Shown here: piece after piece, positions 63,938 through 64,000 of the stretch | Layout of the letters: every line of letters begins with the position of its first letter | Numbering within the stretch: the stretch's first letter is position 1 | From: Urechis unicinctus | Taxonomy: Eukaryota; Annelida; Polychaeta; Xenopneusta; Urechidae | Assembly (NCBI GenBank): GCA_034190875.2 | Contig: CM067356.1 | Location: 62,321,154-62,385,153 of the forward strand | Length of the DNA stretch: 64,000 nt | Direction of reading: 5' to 3' | Notes under the pieces: generated by a model | Told to the model about the DNA's origin: nothing | What the model saw: the letters and a program-made list of their open reading frames with translations, nothing else | Database searches by the model: none | Position numbers and translations under genes: made by a program

Positions 63938-64000
63938 CAGCCCTAATTTAGCGCTGCCGGCTTGTTCAAACGATTCCTTTTGTAGCGTTCAAGTTGAGTG
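63938..64000 (+). repeat. Start of unit 5, cut by the window edge
   Basis: The last 63 bases continue past the junction into the same sequence that opens units 3 and 4 (about 37,201-37,275 and 51,223-51,300). The array must continue to the right by at least the start of a further unit. Confidence 0.8.

Noticed and set aside
1-64000. Retroelement, LTR pair, DNA transposon or virus-derived element as the source of the units
   Set aside because: I found no polymerase, integrase, transposase or capsid-like motif, no terminal repeats with target-site duplication, and no poly-A tails. Distant or fully decayed origins cannot be excluded by eye.
1-64000. Mitochondrial or bacterial origin
   Set aside because: No organelle or bacterial gene is recognisable, there is no run of long open frames, and ribosome-binding-site spacing is absent before the open frames.

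Overview
The window looks like nuclear DNA from a eukaryote that I cannot place. It is AT-rich (roughly 60% by eye) and CpG is not visibly depleted, which argues against a vertebrate. I recognise no rRNA, tRNA, housekeeping gene, CRISPR array, transposase, reverse transcriptase or long simple repeat. The longest open frame on either strand is 173 codons, about what chance gives in 64 kb of this composition. No protein family could be named with confidence anywhere.

Almost every stretch of the window is a copy, at some age, of another stretch. Unit boundaries recur at a conserved junction near 9656, 15687, 37201, 51223 and 63938. They divide the window into the tail of an old unit (unit 0, 1-9655), a short unit 1 (about 6.0 kb), a composite unit 2 (about 21.5 kb), two nearly identical young tandem units 3 and 4 (about 14.0 and 12.7 kb), and the first bases of unit 5, so the array runs on past the right edge. 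Units 3 and 4 are nearly identical by eye. The older units match them only at a level I judge to be 80-90%, with many gaps.

Inside units, smaller modules recur. A 0.4-1.1 kb 'R' module has ten copies with its core, plus one truncated copy. A short minus-strand 'M1' module has at least twelve. Unit 0 holds two inverted duplications (about 4790-6965 and 7530-9390). Tandem duplications of about 1.06 kb, 208 bp and 94 bp sit in units 2, 0 and 2-4. A 1248-bp deletion separates unit 4 from unit 3.

Several blocks keep the marks of old protein-coding sequence: gap-free or triplet-only alignment between distant copies, with changes concentrated at third codon positions or depleted at second positions. 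The best lie on the minus strand near the right end of each full unit (25536-25880 and 26413-26613, with counterparts at 35.5-36.5, 49.6-50.6 and 62.3-63.3 kb). Others are on the plus strand (10.7, 38-40, 30.9, 45.1 and 47.2 kb). Most old copies are interrupted. My reading is a tandemly amplified, rearranging locus made of decayed members of unrecognised gene families on both strands, possibly with a few short genes or exons still open in the young units. It could belong to an ampliconic, heterochromatic or sex-limited region, or to a fast-turnover gene-family cluster; the sequence alone does not decide. All alignments and counts here were made by eye.
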